Assembly (NCBI GenBank): GCA_030584105.1 | Contig: CP129491.1 | Location: forward strand, 2,170,001 to 2,234,000 | DNA length: 64,000 nucleotides | Reading direction: 5' to 3' | DNA from: UTCHB3 sp002050155 | GTDB lineage: Bacteria > Bacteroidota > Ignavibacteria > Ignavibacteriales > Ignavibacteriaceae | Part shown: one piece after another, positions 8,883 through 19,093 of the stretch | How the letters are laid out: every line of letters starts with the position of its first letter | Numbering within the stretch: the stretch's first letter is position 1 | The notes under the pieces: generated by a model | The model's database searches: none | The model's input: only the letters and a program-made list of their open reading frames with translations | What the model was told of the DNA's origin: nothing | Position numbers and translations under genes: made by a program

Positions 8883-10145
8883 TCAACCCTCAGCTAAGCG
8901 TTTGATTTTTTGGGAGCTTACTTTATCCGCCCGGAATTTAACAACAATTTTGTCATCTTCGTATTTAAGTTCGTTCACTTTTGCAAGGCTGTGAATTGTA
9001 GCAACTAAACCTGATTGTGCGTAAGAAAGCTCCAGCAGTTCATCCCCAAACTTTGATTCTATAATATCACGAATCATGTTTTTCAGCTCTTCTATCCGGA
9101 AACCACGCACCGCCGAAACAATCACAACATTTTCATATTTCCGGTTTACAAACTCAATTCTTTCCTTCTCCTCAAGAATATCCACTTTGTTGAAAACATG
9201 CAGCAGTACTTTATCTTCGAAGTGCAAATCTTTCAAAGTCTGGTTAACCACACTGATGTGATCTTCATAAAACGGATGGGTTATGTCCACCACATGCAGT
9301 AAAATATCAGCATCGCGCACCTCGTTAAGCGTGCTTTTGAATGACGCAACCAAATGTGCCGGCAATTTCCTGATAAATCCAACCGTATCACTAAGCAATG
9401 CAGTGTGGGTTTTATCCACACGAAATACCCGGGTGGTCGAGTCAAGCGTAGCAAACAATTTATCTTCGGCAAAAACATCAGATTCGGTAAGAAGGTTAAA
9501 AATGGTGGACTTCCCCGCATTAGTGTAGCCGACAAGTGAAATCTTCACCATATCTTTCCGGTTTTTCACCTGAATTTCACGGTTGGTTTCAATCTCTTTC
9601 AACTTTGCGGTAAGCATAGCAATCCGGTCGCGGATAATACGGCGGTCTGTTTCAATCTGTGTTTCACCGGGTCCCTTAGTGCCGATACCACCGTACTGTT
9701 TTGAAAGGTGAGTCCACGCACGGGTAAGCCGCGGCAGCATATATTTCAGCTGCGCCAGTTCCACCTGCGTTTTAGCTTCTTTCGTTCTGGCACGGGAAGC
9801 AAAAATATCGAGAATCAGCCCGCTTCTGTCAACCACTTTTTTGTTGAACAGGTTGCTTAGGTTTCTCATCTGAATGGTAGAAAGGTCGTCATCAAACACA
9901 ATCAGGTCTATTTCATTCGGCTCAATCAGCGCTAAAATTTCTTCAGCTTTACCTTTCCCGACATAAAACGCCACATCCAACCGTTGGCGGTCTTGCATAA
10001 TTTTAATAATAGTTTCACCACCTGCGGTAGCCAGCAGTTCTTCAAGTTCGTCGATATGTTCCTGTGCTTCTTCGCGGGGCGTCTGCCCGATACGCACCCC
10101 GACTAAAATAGCCCGTTCCGTTTTTTTTACTTTTATGTCAATCAA
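8883..10145 (-). CDS. hflX: Ribosome-associated GTPase HflX
   Basis: The 420-residue protein has the HflX N-terminal domain, the family signature GPGETQIETDRR, and the GTPase motifs VGYTNAGKST (G1), DTVGFIRKLP (G3) and NKVD (G4). HflX splits or rescues stalled ribosomes, particularly under heat stress, and acts in the cytoplasm. Length is usual for bacterial HflX. The alternative start a few codons inside is less likely because the N-terminal MIDIKVKKTERAILVG fits the family. It has its own small upstream region before the T9SS propeller gene. Confidence 0.95.
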   Translation of the reverse strand: MIDIKVKKTERAILVGVRIGQTPREEAQEHIDELEELLATAGGETIIKIMQDRQRLDVAFYVGKGKAEEILALIEPNEIDLIVFDDDLSTIQMRNLSNLFNKKVVDRSGLILDIFASRARTKEAKTQVELAQLKYMLPRLTRAWTHLSKQYGGIGTKGPGETQIETDRRIIRDRIAMLTAKLKEIETNREIQVKNRKDMVKISLVGYTNAGKSTIFNLLTESDVFAEDKLFATLDSTTRVFRVDKTHTALLSDTVGFIRKLPAHLVASFKSTLNEVRDADILLHVVDITHPFYEDHISVVNQTLKDLHFEDKVLLHVFNKVDILEEKERIEFVNRKYENVVIVSAVRGFRIEELKNMIRDIIESKFGDELLELSYAQSGLVATIHSLAKVNELKYEDDKIVVKFRADKVSSQKIKRLAEG

Positions 10146-10270
10146 ATTATTGTCGTCGCTTCTCCAATTATCAGTTTTCCAATTCTTGCTTCCCTCACCT
10201 CTCGCTTCCCCATTCTCACTTCTTCAATTCTTGCTTTTCCAATTATCATTAACTCAAAAACTTAAAAAAC

Positions 10271-12838
10271 TCATTTCATTAAAATCATCTTACGGGATTC
10301 GGCTTTGCCGGCGCCCTCCAACCGATAGAAATAAATTCCGGAAGTGTAGCCTGCTCCTGAGAAGAGTGCAGAATAACTTCCCGGTTCAAGGTACCCCTGC
10401 AACAACTGAGCCACAAGTTCGCCGTTTATGTTATAGACTTTCAGAGAATATTCACCCTTTTCTGCAACTGAAAATTCAATTTTTGTGGAAGGGTTAAATG
10501 GGTTTGGGTAGTTCGCTTTAAGAGCAAACTCGACCGGTAAACCACCTGCTTCTTTAACACCGGTAAGCACCGACACATCCGCCGCAAAAATAGATCGCCC
10601 GTGCGTTCCGGCATACAACACCTGAGAGGGCGCATGATAAACGAGGTCAAAAACAGGTGAATTTGGCAACCCCTCGCCCAAAGGATACCAGGTTGCGCCT
10701 AAATTTTTCGTGAAGAATACCCCAACATCAGTGCCAATAAACAGAACCGAATCCCTTTCGGGGTCAACAATTATAGAATTAACGGGCACATCGGGTAGGT
10801 TACCTGAGATATCAGTCCAGTTTTCACCAAAATTGTGCGAAAGGAACACATGCGGGTTACTCTGGTCAAGGTTGTATCCACTTAGAGAAACAAAAATATC
10901 ATTTGGTGCCTTCCGATTGACTACCACATCGGTAACATATCTGTTTGGTAAGCCGGCAGTTCTGTTTTGCCAGTTCGATCCGTTGTCGGTTGAAACATAA
11001 ACGGAGCCATCGTTAGCTCCTGTAGCCAACACCTTGCTGTTGTTGTATGACGCCACAGAAACTGCGGTGAGCGTTCCGAGCATGCCGTTCGGGCCTTTTG
11101 TTAAATCAGGGCTGACAGCCGTCCATGAGTTACCCTGATTTGTGGTTTTAAATAATTTATAACTTCCGAGGTATAGGTTCGATGGCTGATCGGGGTCAAT
11201 AATATAGGGAGTTGACCAGTTAGTTCTGCTTAAATCCAACCCGGAAGTAATTGAACTGAAAGAGTTCCCTCCATTGGTGCTCCTTCCCAACCCCCCGTTT
11301 TGCGAGCATGCGTATATAACATTTGAATTTGTCGGGTCAATCTTGCAGTGAAATCCGTCGCCGCCGTAAATTTCGTACCAGTTATCAATACCGCCGTCAT
11401 TGGTTTTCAGGGTACCGTTATCCTGCGTTCCGCCTGCAACAATTAAAGGGTTTTGGAAAGCAACCTCAATGGCATAAAATTGCGAAATTGGCAGATCGTG
11501 CAGCTTTTTCCAGTTGTCGCGTCCTTGCCAGGTAACAAACAGCCCTCCGTCGTTCCCGACGATAATGTGGTTTGGGTTGTTTGGGTTAACCCAAAAAGTG
11601 TGATGATCGGGGTGTTGCTCTTCCCAGGTCCAGGATGAATAAGCGTTGGAAATGTTGCTCCACGAATTGCCGCCGTTTTGAGAGAGGAAGAAATCAACTT
11701 CGCCGAGATATACTTTCAGATGGTCATTCGGCGCCACATCCAGCTGCCCGAAATACCATCCAAAAGAGGCAAATTCGCCCGGCAGGATACCATCCGGCAT
11801 CTTTGTAAACGAGGCGCCCCGGTCAGTTGAGCGGTAAAACCCGTAAAAATTATTGTCGCTCCCATTGTTTACTGAAGCGGATTTATAAAGCAGATATACA
11901 AAATTTGGGTTCGATGGTGCAACTGCAATACTTATCCTTCCTAATTTGGGGTTATTCGCGGGCAAGCCGGGGATGTCTTTGCTCCAGGTTGTGCCGCCGT
12001 CGGTCGAGCGATACAGAGCCGTTGAAGCGCCTGCAGCCTTTCTGAATGAGGGCCCCCGCAACCTTTCCCACATCGCTGCGAAAACGATATTAGTATCCGT
12101 TGGGTCAATATCTACATCAACGGCAGAGGTTGAATCGGAAACAAAAAGCACTTTTTCCCAGGTTGCGCCTGCATCGGTAGATTTGTAAACCCCGCGGTCG
12201 GGTCCTTTTGAGTAAAGCCCGCCACTAACGGCAGCATAAACAATGTTGGAATTCATCGGATGAACCTTAATTTCGCCGATGTGCCGTGAGTTTTCCAAGC
12301 CTGAGGGGAACCAGGTTTCCCCTTTATCGGTAGATTTAAGCACCCCAAACCCCGCATAGGAATCGGTGCTGATGTTCGCCTCACCCGTTCCACAGTAAAT
12401 GATGTCGGAATTGTTGGGATCCATAGCCATTGCGCCAACCGATAGAGAATTCCACTGATCAGTTTTAGGTACCCATGTTGCGCCTGCATCCGTACTTTTA
12501 AAGATACCGCCAGCAGCAGCACCGAGTATCATAATGTTGGTATCCGCGGGGTCAGCTACGAATGCAGCAATTCTACCGCCAATGTTGGAAGGCCCCGCAG
12601 GTTCCCAGTTAACGGAGGCAATAGCGTCGGTTGAAACTTCCATTTTGTCTCTTGCTTCAAGAGCTTTGAAATATTTTTCGGTGGGAAAATCTTCATTTGG
12701 ATATGCCCGCTGTTGGTGAAAAAACTCCGATGGATAGAAATTAAAGCCCTTTTTATGGCGTGGGTGCAGACTCTGAAGAATAAGCACCAAAGGGAGGGCA
12801 ATAATCGTTGCAAAAAAGAATACTTTTATATTTTTCAT
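10271..12838 (-). CDS. Secreted BNR/sortilin-like beta-propeller protein with type IX sorting domain
   Basis: The 855-residue protein starts with a signal peptide and contains many BNR/Asp-box repeats of the form KSTDAGATWxxK and YRSTDGGTTWSKD, which build one or two large beta-propellers. The last ~85 residues are a type IX secretion C-terminal domain: NYPNPFNPSTKIEFSV, then KVYNINGELV and a final SGIYFYRLE...KMILMK. It is therefore exported through the outer membrane and anchored at or released from the cell surface. The substrate is unknown; Asp-box propellers occur in sialidases and xyloglucanases but also in proteins with no enzyme activity. No catalytic residues can be assigned. Convergent or divergent neighbours give no functional hint. 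Confidence 0.9.
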   Translation of the reverse strand: MKNIKVFFFATIIALPLVLILQSLHPRHKKGFNFYPSEFFHQQRAYPNEDFPTEKYFKALEARDKMEVSTDAIASVNWEPAGPSNIGGRIAAFVADPADTNIMILGAAAGGIFKSTDAGATWVPKTDQWNSLSVGAMAMDPNNSDIIYCGTGEANISTDSYAGFGVLKSTDKGETWFPSGLENSRHIGEIKVHPMNSNIVYAAVSGGLYSKGPDRGVYKSTDAGATWEKVLFVSDSTSAVDVDIDPTDTNIVFAAMWERLRGPSFRKAAGASTALYRSTDGGTTWSKDIPGLPANNPKLGRISIAVAPSNPNFVYLLYKSASVNNGSDNNFYGFYRSTDRGASFTKMPDGILPGEFASFGWYFGQLDVAPNDHLKVYLGEVDFFLSQNGGNSWSNISNAYSSWTWEEQHPDHHTFWVNPNNPNHIIVGNDGGLFVTWQGRDNWKKLHDLPISQFYAIEVAFQNPLIVAGGTQDNGTLKTNDGGIDNWYEIYGGDGFHCKIDPTNSNVIYACSQNGGLGRSTNGGNSFSSITSGLDLSRTNWSTPYIIDPDQPSNLYLGSYKLFKTTNQGNSWTAVSPDLTKGPNGMLGTLTAVSVASYNNSKVLATGANDGSVYVSTDNGSNWQNRTAGLPNRYVTDVVVNRKAPNDIFVSLSGYNLDQSNPHVFLSHNFGENWTDISGNLPDVPVNSIIVDPERDSVLFIGTDVGVFFTKNLGATWYPLGEGLPNSPVFDLVYHAPSQVLYAGTHGRSIFAADVSVLTGVKEAGGLPVEFALKANYPNPFNPSTKIEFSVAEKGEYSLKVYNINGELVAQLLQGYLEPGSYSALFSGAGYTSGIYFYRLEGAGKAESRKMILMK

Positions 12839-12901
12839 TTTCTTGTTAAATTAATCTTTACTAATATGTAATTTAATAATTTTTCGTTAGGTAGAATGTA
12901 A

Positions 12902-13465
12902 ATGTTTCTTTCAACCGACAGATTATTTAAAGAAATGAACGAAATGGCGGCGGAGTCACTCGAAATTGTGAATTCCCGGTTCATCGGTTTAAGTGAAACA
13001 CAAATCAACTGGAAGCCTGAGCCAAAGAAGTGGTCGATTGCGGAATGCCTTTCGCACATTGCGGTCAGCCATGAATTGTATCTTGCACGAGTGGCTGAAG
13101 TTCTGGAAACACCCGTTGAAAATAATGGAAAACTTGTTTTCCGCCCCTCGATAACAGGTTCTATTTTTCTAAAAACGATCAACCCTGAGTCTGCCGTGAA
13201 AATACCAAATCCGGCAATATTTAACCCTGCTGAAAGCCCGTTCACGCGACGGGTATTTGAAGATTTTCTATCGGCACACCAAAAGTATGTCGATTTACTG
13301 AATCGGTCAGGTGATTATGAACTCAATGATAATAAAATAATCTCCCCTGTTTCATCTTTGATGAAGTTCTCGCTCGGTGAAGTATTAATTTTGCTCGCCT
13401 ATCACGAAAAGCGCCATGTTCTTCAGGCACTCAAAGTGTTGGAGCACCCACACTTCCCGGTTTAA
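12902..13465 (+). CDS. DinB-family (YfiT-like) four-helix protein
   Basis: The 187-residue protein matches the DinB/YfiT pattern: NWKPEPKKWSIAECLSHIAVSHE near the start (H52 as first metal ligand) and YHEKRHVLQ near the end supplying two more histidines. Members bind a divalent metal and some are thiol S-transferases; most have no known substrate. It is the only plus-strand gene here and is transcribed away from the neighbouring propeller gene. The start is the first ATG at 12902, just 63 bases from the divergent start. Confidence 0.85.
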   Translation: MFLSTDRLFKEMNEMAAESLEIVNSRFIGLSETQINWKPEPKKWSIAECLSHIAVSHELYLARVAEVLETPVENNGKLVFRPSITGSIFLKTINPESAVKIPNPAIFNPAESPFTRRVFEDFLSAHQKYVDLLNRSGDYELNDNKIISPVSSLMKFSLGEVLILLAYHEKRHVLQALKVLEHPHFPV

Positions 13466-13560
13466 CCTTTTTGTTCTATTTCAGCACTTCGGTATGCACA
13501 AAAAACCGGTGCCAAAGCACTAACATTTTCCGGTTTGAGTTACATTTATTTGCCCTGAAT

Positions 13561-13598
13561 AAAAAAACGCAGCCGCATTAAGGGAAATGCAGCTGCGT
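13561..13598 (-). terminator. Rho-independent terminator for the Kelch-type gene
   Basis: Arms ACGCAGCCGCATT (13567-13579) and AATGCAGCTGCGT (13586-13598) pair over 13 bases with one mismatch around a 6-base loop. On the minus strand seven T residues follow directly. Confidence 0.9.
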
Positions 13599-13697
13599 AA
13601 AAAGTTACAACCAAGAGCCTCTGTACCTATTAAGCACCACCGACGGCGGAGCAACTTTTATCGTAAAAAGTTACAACCGAAAGCCTCGGTAACCCTA
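13596..13697. repeat. Imperfect direct repeat spanning the stop codon of the Kelch-type gene
   Basis: About 35 bases beginning cgtaaaaagttacaacc at 13596 recur at 13662 with a few changes, an offset of 66. The second copy ends at the stop codon (13695-13697), so the first copy is a duplicate of the gene end placed downstream of it. Confidence 0.7.
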
Positions 13698-15206
13698 TTT
13701 ATTCAGAACCATTTTAACCGAAGAGGTGTAGCCTCCGGATTCCAGTCTGAAAATATACACCCCTGAGGGCAACCCGGCGGCATTGAAGTTCAGTTGGTGC
13801 TCGCCGGCTTCGGTTTCACCGTTAATCAGTGTAGCCACTTCCCTGCCGAGCACATCATACACAACGCCCTTGGCAAAACCGGCGGTCGGCAACTCAAACC
13901 TTATCACAGTGTTCGGGTTGAAGGGATTCGGATAATTTTGTTTAAGCGTGAACTCATTGGGCAAATCCATCCGCTCAACAACACCGGTTACATGATCGAA
14001 CACGGCTACAAAGGCAGAATCAACAGCGTCAAAATTATCGCTAATCGAACCACCGGTAAAAATAACACCGTGCTTGTTCCCGCCGGGGTTATAAAGGGTT
14101 CTCGAAGCACCCCAGAGATAATAGTTAACCGTTATGCACCCGGAGCACTCAATAAATCCCCCTGTTGAATTAGGGTCTTTGTAAACAAAGCCAAGCTGCG
14201 TTATACCATCTTGATTGTACCAAATTCTCGGAATTATTACAGTATTACCCAAGCGCGAGTTAATCATTGGGGCGAAATAATAGTAAGGATTACCGGAAGC
14301 GGTGTCTATCGCCGGAAGTGGTTCCGCCCACACTTCAAAGGCTTTGGTTTCAGGGTCAACGGTAAAAATTTTCGAAGCCGGCTGGTGGTGTGAAGTGGCT
14401 TGTGTTGCTATTTCCCTCGCTAAGAAGATCATTTTCCCGTTCGGCAGTGTTCGATGTTGGAAATCGTCACCCATATCACCGGCGACCGAGTAATAAGTTG
14501 TGTCGTTCTCAAAAAGAGTGTTTCTCAGAAGAGTGAATGAGTTGGTTGAAGTGTTGTACTCTTCCACATTTGGGTAGAAAAACCCTCCGTACACGCCTAT
14601 GCCACCGAAAAGAAGCGCATTCCCGTCGTTAGTTGCAACAAGAGTAGGGAACGCTCTTGCCTGATGAAGCCTGCCCGTAAATGTTGAACTGTTGTTGGAA
14701 AGGTCAATTAATTCGGGTTTAGCAGCGGCAGAATCTTCCCACCATGTCCCTGCCACCAGTATTTTTCCGTTTTTTAGTTTTACACCGTTAGCCCAGGTAC
14801 GGGGTATCAGCATCGTGGGACCATTGACGCTCGAACGGTTGTTCAGAAAAACTAATTCAGTTGTTCTTAACTGTCCAACGCCAAGAGATGTTGACATCCC
14901 GCCTACTAAAAGGCAGGAATCGTTGCCGAGGAAAACAAGCCCCGCGTTATCCCGATAATCGACCAGAGTAAAATACGACCAGGTGTCCCCGTCGTTTTTA
15001 ATTACGGCACATGTGTTTGATCTAAGGAAAGAAGTGGTGTGCCCGCCCATATTTAAGATGTATCCGTCTGAGGATGTAGCCACCTGCGGCGACATTTTTG
15101 TTGAAGTCATCCTCGGAAGTTCTGTCTTGGTAACCAGAACACCTTGAGAAAAAGCCGAAGAGAGTAACAAAAAGCTAATGATCGGAGTAAATAATGATCT
15201 TTTCAT
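13695..15206 (-). CDS. Secreted Kelch-like propeller protein with type IX sorting domain
   Basis: The 503-residue protein has a signal peptide (MKRSLFTPIISFLLLSSAFS). Its body has repeated segments of the type GGxxxxLRTTELVFLN, ANGVKLKNGKILVAGTWW, ATNDGNALLFGGIGVYGG and HRTLPNGKMIFLAREIA, which look like Kelch/galactose-oxidase blades. The C-terminus is a type IX domain with NYPNPFNPNTVIRFELP and ends SGGYTSSVKMVLNK. It should be a cell-surface or secreted protein. Function is unknown; the galactose oxidase copper ligands are not evident. Confidence 0.87.
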   Translation of the reverse strand: MKRSLFTPIISFLLLSSAFSQGVLVTKTELPRMTSTKMSPQVATSSDGYILNMGGHTTSFLRSNTCAVIKNDGDTWSYFTLVDYRDNAGLVFLGNDSCLLVGGMSTSLGVGQLRTTELVFLNNRSSVNGPTMLIPRTWANGVKLKNGKILVAGTWWEDSAAAKPELIDLSNNSSTFTGRLHQARAFPTLVATNDGNALLFGGIGVYGGFFYPNVEEYNTSTNSFTLLRNTLFENDTTYYSVAGDMGDDFQHRTLPNGKMIFLAREIATQATSHHQPASKIFTVDPETKAFEVWAEPLPAIDTASGNPYYYFAPMINSRLGNTVIIPRIWYNQDGITQLGFVYKDPNSTGGFIECSGCITVNYYLWGASRTLYNPGGNKHGVIFTGGSISDNFDAVDSAFVAVFDHVTGVVERMDLPNEFTLKQNYPNPFNPNTVIRFELPTAGFAKGVVYDVLGREVATLINGETEAGEHQLNFNAAGLPSGVYIFRLESGGYTSSVKMVLNK

Positions 15207-15777
15207 AATATTAGTTCCTTATCTTAACTTCAAGAAAAGCGCACTCTGACTACCAAAACTATAAAGAAACGACTAAAAGGTAAGGCCAAGCGCAAAAAAA
15301 GCATTTCAAATAGTATGCCAATATGTTTTAGTTTTTTTTGGGGGGTATATTTTGCTTCGCTTCTGTTACGATAATTGCATTTTTGCAATATCCCTGCAAT
15401 ATTAATGCAAGATTTTGCAAGGTTACCACAATTTTAACGCAAGATTTTGCAAGATTTTCGTAAAATTCTTTCGATATTTTCGCAAATTTTCTTCAATATC
15501 TTCGCAAAATTCTTTCGATATTTTCGCAAATTTTCTTCAATATCTTCGCAAAATTCCTTCAACAATTTGCTTTTCTGCACCGGAAAAAACCTCAGGTTGA
15601 TTTTAACTCTTTCCGGTTATTCGCTGTTACTAACAATGAGAGAAAAAATCACCGGAACTGAGAATATTCATTTTCTACATTTGACTCTTTGAAATTATCC
15701 CGCAAAGAATCGTTATTTTTAACTTTATAATTGAGGGATTTTTTACACTTAACACAGATACTGAAAGAGATACAAAA
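15207..15777. other. 571-base intergenic region between divergent secreted-protein genes
   Basis: This AT-rich gap must contain promoters for the two divergent genes. It holds the 44-bp tandem repeat listed separately and several 'gcaagattttgcaag' motifs. The short plus-strand frames inside it only reflect the repeat and are not credible genes. Confidence 0.7.
15408..15557. repeat. 44-bp tandem repeat, 2.3 copies, with flanking gcaagattttgcaag motifs
   Basis: Unit one is 15457-15500, unit two 15501-15544, followed by 13 bases of a third. Units one and two differ at one base near the start (cgt versus cgc). Just upstream the 15-mer gcaagattttgcaag appears twice (about 15408 and 15439). The repeat is in the upstream region of the 1087-residue secreted protein. 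Confidence 0.9.
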
Positions 15778-18700
15778 ATGCGAGTGAGATTTGCTTATTT
15801 CTTTATAATATTGGTTTTACTGACGGAACTGTTGCCGGCGCAATCGGTTAAAAATGACAATAAAACTCCACTCGAAAAAGAGAGTTTCAGCGGCTTGAAG
15901 TGGCGGGGAATTGGGCCCGCTCTTACTTCAGGGCGTATCTCCGACTTCGCCGTTAACCCCGGGAACCCTTCCGAATATTTCGTTGCCGTCGGGAGCGGGC
16001 ATGTCTGGAAAACCACCAATTCAGGTATTACATTCGAGCCTGTGTTCGATAACTACGGCGCTTACTCGATTGGTTGTGTCGTAATTGACCCGAACAACCA
16101 CCATGTTGTCTGGATCGGTACGGGCGAAAACACGCACCAAAGGGCGTTGGGCTACGGGAACGGCGTTTATAAATCTGTCGATGGCGGGCGCTCGTGGGAA
16201 AACATGGGCTTGAAAGACTCGAGGCAAATCGGCGGTATTGTGATTGACCCCCGCAACTCTAACATCGTCTTCGTTGCTGCCGAAGGCTCCGCATGGGGAC
16301 CCGGTGCTGAACGAGGGCTTTACAAAACAACCGACGGTGGTAAAAACTGGAAAAAAGTGTTGGAAATCAGTGAAAACACGGGCGTTAATAATGTGGTGCT
16401 CGATCCCTCCAACCCCGATATTATGTACGCAACTTCCGAGCAAAGACGCCGGCACATCTACGGTAAAATTGGCGGAGGACCCGAATCTGCCGTCTATAAA
16501 TCGGAAGACGGAGGCGAAACCTGGTTTAAAATCATGAAAGGGTTGCCCTCGGTTGATCTCGGGGGTATGGGTATCGCCGTTTCGCCCGCTAACACGGATG
16601 TGGTTTACCTTATCGTTGAAGCCGCAAAAGATGAGAGTGGATTCTTCAGAAGCACAAACCGCGGAGCAACATGGGAAAAAATGAGCGATTATGCCTCTTC
16701 AGGGCAATATTTTAACGAAATTTTTTGTGACCCAAAAGATGTGAATAAAATCTATTCTATGGAGGTTGTCTCAAAAGTTACTACTGATGGCGGCAAAAAT
16801 TGGGTGAACCTCGGGCTTGGCAACCGACATGTGGACGACCACGCCCTTTGGATTGACCCCGCTAACACACTACACCTGTTAATCGGTGGCGACGGCGGGA
16901 TTTATGAGTCGTTCGACGGTGGAAAATTGTGGGATTTCAAAGAAAACCTCCCTGTTACGCAGTTCTACCGTGTGTTTGCCGACAATTCAAAACCATTTTA
17001 CTACATCTACGGCGGAACGCAGGATAACAACAGCATGGGAGGACCTTCCCGCACTACAAGTTCAGAGGGAATTGTGAACTCTGACTGGTTCATCACGAGC
17101 GGGGGCGACGGTTTTTGGTCGGCGGTTGACCCAACTGACCCCAACATAATCTACGCTGAATCGCAATACGCAGGAATGAGCCGTTACGACAGAAAAAGCG
17201 GCGAATCGATCGACATCAGACCTGAACCCGGCGCCGGCGAAAACACCTACAGATGGAACTGGGATACGCCTCTGTTCATAAGCCCGCACAAACACACGAG
17301 GCTTTACACTGCCGCCAATTTCGTCTTCAAAAGTGAAGACCGAGGCGAAAGCTGGGTGAAAATAAGCCCCGATTTAACCACCGGGATTGACCGAAATTCA
17401 ATCAAAATTATGGATAAATACTGGGGGGTTGACGCTGTCGCTAAAAACAAATCAACTTCGCAATACGGAACTATTGTTTCACTTGCGGAGTCACCCGTTA
17501 AAGAGAACCTCCTTTACGCCGGCACGGACGACGGGCTTATTCAAATAACGGAAGACGGGCAAAACTGGCACAAAGCAGGCGCTTTCCCCGGCGTGCCTGA
17601 TAATACTTATGTAAGCGATGTGCTTCCTTCAAAATTCAACGAAAATGTGGTTTACGCTTCGTTTAATAACCACCAAAGTGACGATTTCAAACCCTATATC
17701 CTGAAAAGTGAAAACAAGGGGAAATCGTGGAAAAACATCTCATCAAACCTGCCGGAGAACGGCGCTGTATGGTCGCTTGAAGAAGATCCCGTAAACCCGA
17801 ACCTTCTTTTTTGCGGCACCGAGTTCGGCTTTTTCTTCTCCGTTGACGGCGGCGGGCACTGGAACAGGCTGTCAAACGGCCTGCCCGATATCCCCGTGCG
17901 CGATATTGCAATTCAACCCGAAGCGGGCGACATCGTAATCGCAACTTTCGGGCGCGGCTTCTATGTGCTTGATGATTACACCCCGCTGCGCAGCGTTACG
18001 AACGAAATGTTGGAAAAAGACGCCCTCATTTTCGGGATTCGGGATGGGCTGGCGTACATTCAAACCTCCGACGGGCTTAGCTCCGGCGACACTTACTACC
18101 GCGCACCCAACCCCGAGTTTGGCGCGGTTATAACCTATTTCATCAAAGATGTGCCGAAGACACTGAAGGCTATCCGTCAGGAATCCGAGGCGCAGCTTTT
18201 CAAAGAAGGGAAACCTATTCCCATCCCAAGCGATTCCGCCCTGAATGTAGAAAACAGGGAAGTGGCGCCTTATCTTATCTTTTCAATCACCGACGAAACC
18301 GGTAACGAGGTGCGAAAACTTACCAAGCCCGCTTCAAAAGGGGTGCAGAGGATCGTCTGGGATTTAAAATATCCCGAAATATCTACACTGAAAAGCACAA
18401 AATTCAACGCTTCGGCTAAGCAGCAGAGCGCAAGTTTGGTTATGCCCGGTAAGTACAAAGTTTCTCTTTCTATGGTTACCCGCGAGGGCATCAAACCTCT
18501 TGGTGAACCCGTTGAGTTTAACGCGGTTGCACTTCGGAACACAACCCTTCCGGCTGCAGATCGGGGTGAATTGGTGGAATTTCAACGGAAAGCCGGCGAG
18601 CTGACCCGCACTATCCGAGGTACTTTCCAATTTCTTAACGATCTGATTGCGCGCGTTAACACCCTGAAACAATCGGCGCTTATAACTCCCGGTGCCGGTG

Positions 18701-19041
18701 CAGAGTTACTGCTACGGGCGGATAAAATTCTGAACGATCTTGACGCAATCTCACTGAAATTTGAGAGAAGATCGAACTTCCCAAGTGCGGAAGAAAACCC
18801 GCCTTCACCGGTTACAATTAACGAACGGTTGAGCACGCTGCTCTGGACACACTGGGCATCAACGGCGGGGCTGACCCAAAAAGAAAAAACTGCTTTTGAG
18901 GTTCTGATGGCTGAGTTCCCCCCACTTCATGCGGAAATTAAAAGAATTTCTGAAAACGAGGTGAAGCAACTTGAAGCCGACCTCGAAAAGTTGGGCGGGC
19001 ATGTTACCCCCGGCAGGCTCCCTGAACTTAAAGTGAAATAA
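15778..19041 (+). CDS. Large secreted VPS10/sortilin-like propeller protein
   Basis: The 1087-residue protein has a signal peptide (about residues 1-21, ending PAQS) and about 700 residues of BNR/Asp-box repeats (VYKSVDGGRSWENM, LYKTTDGGKNWKKV, FRSTNRGATWEKM) that form two propellers as in VPS10/sortilin. A conserved C-terminal extension follows: a beta-rich part near residues 800-900, then a helical stretch with VTINERLSTLLWTHWASTAGLT. Unlike the two other propeller proteins in the window it has no NYPNPFNP sorting domain, so it probably stays in the periplasm. Family members are common in Bacteroidota-like genomes and have no established function. It is not obviously in an operon with the methyltransferase gene 52 bases downstream, but read-through is possible. 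Confidence 0.88.
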   Translation: MRVRFAYFFIILVLLTELLPAQSVKNDNKTPLEKESFSGLKWRGIGPALTSGRISDFAVNPGNPSEYFVAVGSGHVWKTTNSGITFEPVFDNYGAYSIGCVVIDPNNHHVVWIGTGENTHQRALGYGNGVYKSVDGGRSWENMGLKDSRQIGGIVIDPRNSNIVFVAAEGSAWGPGAERGLYKTTDGGKNWKKVLEISENTGVNNVVLDPSNPDIMYATSEQRRRHIYGKIGGGPESAVYKSEDGGETWFKIMKGLPSVDLGGMGIAVSPANTDVVYLIVEAAKDESGFFRSTNRGATWEKMSDYASSGQYFNEIFCDPKDVNKIYSMEVVSKVTTDGGKNWVNLGLGNRHVDDHALWIDPANTLHLLIGGDGGIYESFDGGKLWDFKENLPVTQFYRVFADNSKPFYYIYGGTQDNNSMGGPSRTTSSEGIVNSDWFITSGGDGFWSAVDPTDPNIIYAESQYAGMSRYDRKSGESIDIRPEPGAGENTYRWNWDTPLFISPHKHTRLYTAANFVFKSEDRGESWVKISPDLTTGIDRNSIKIMDKYWGVDAVAKNKSTSQYGTIVSLAESPVKENLLYAGTDDGLIQITEDGQNWHKAGAFPGVPDNTYVSDVLPSKFNENVVYASFNNHQSDDFKPYILKSENKGKSWKNISSNLPENGAVWSLEEDPVNPNLLFCGTEFGFFFSVDGGGHWNRLSNGLPDIPVRDIAIQPEAGDIVIATFGRGFYVLDDYTPLRSVTNEMLEKDALIFGIRDGLAYIQTSDGLSSGDTYYRAPNPEFGAVITYFIKDVPKTLKAIRQESEAQLFKEGKPIPIPSDSALNVENREVAPYLIFSITDETGNEVRKLTKPASKGVQRIVWDLKYPEISTLKSTKFNASAKQQSASLVMPGKYKVSLSMVTREGIKPLGEPVEFNAVALRNTTLPAADRGELVEFQRKAGELTRTIRGTFQFLNDLIARVNTLKQSALITPGAGAELLLRADKILNDLDAISLKFERRSNFPSAEENPPSPVTINERLSTLLWTHWASTAGLTQKEKTAFEVLMAEFPPLHAEIKRISENEVKQLEADLEKLGGHVTPGRLPELKVK

Positions 19042-19093
19042 AAATGTTTACGGTTTACCTGTTGTAATCCTGTAACCCAAGAAGGAGATTTTT

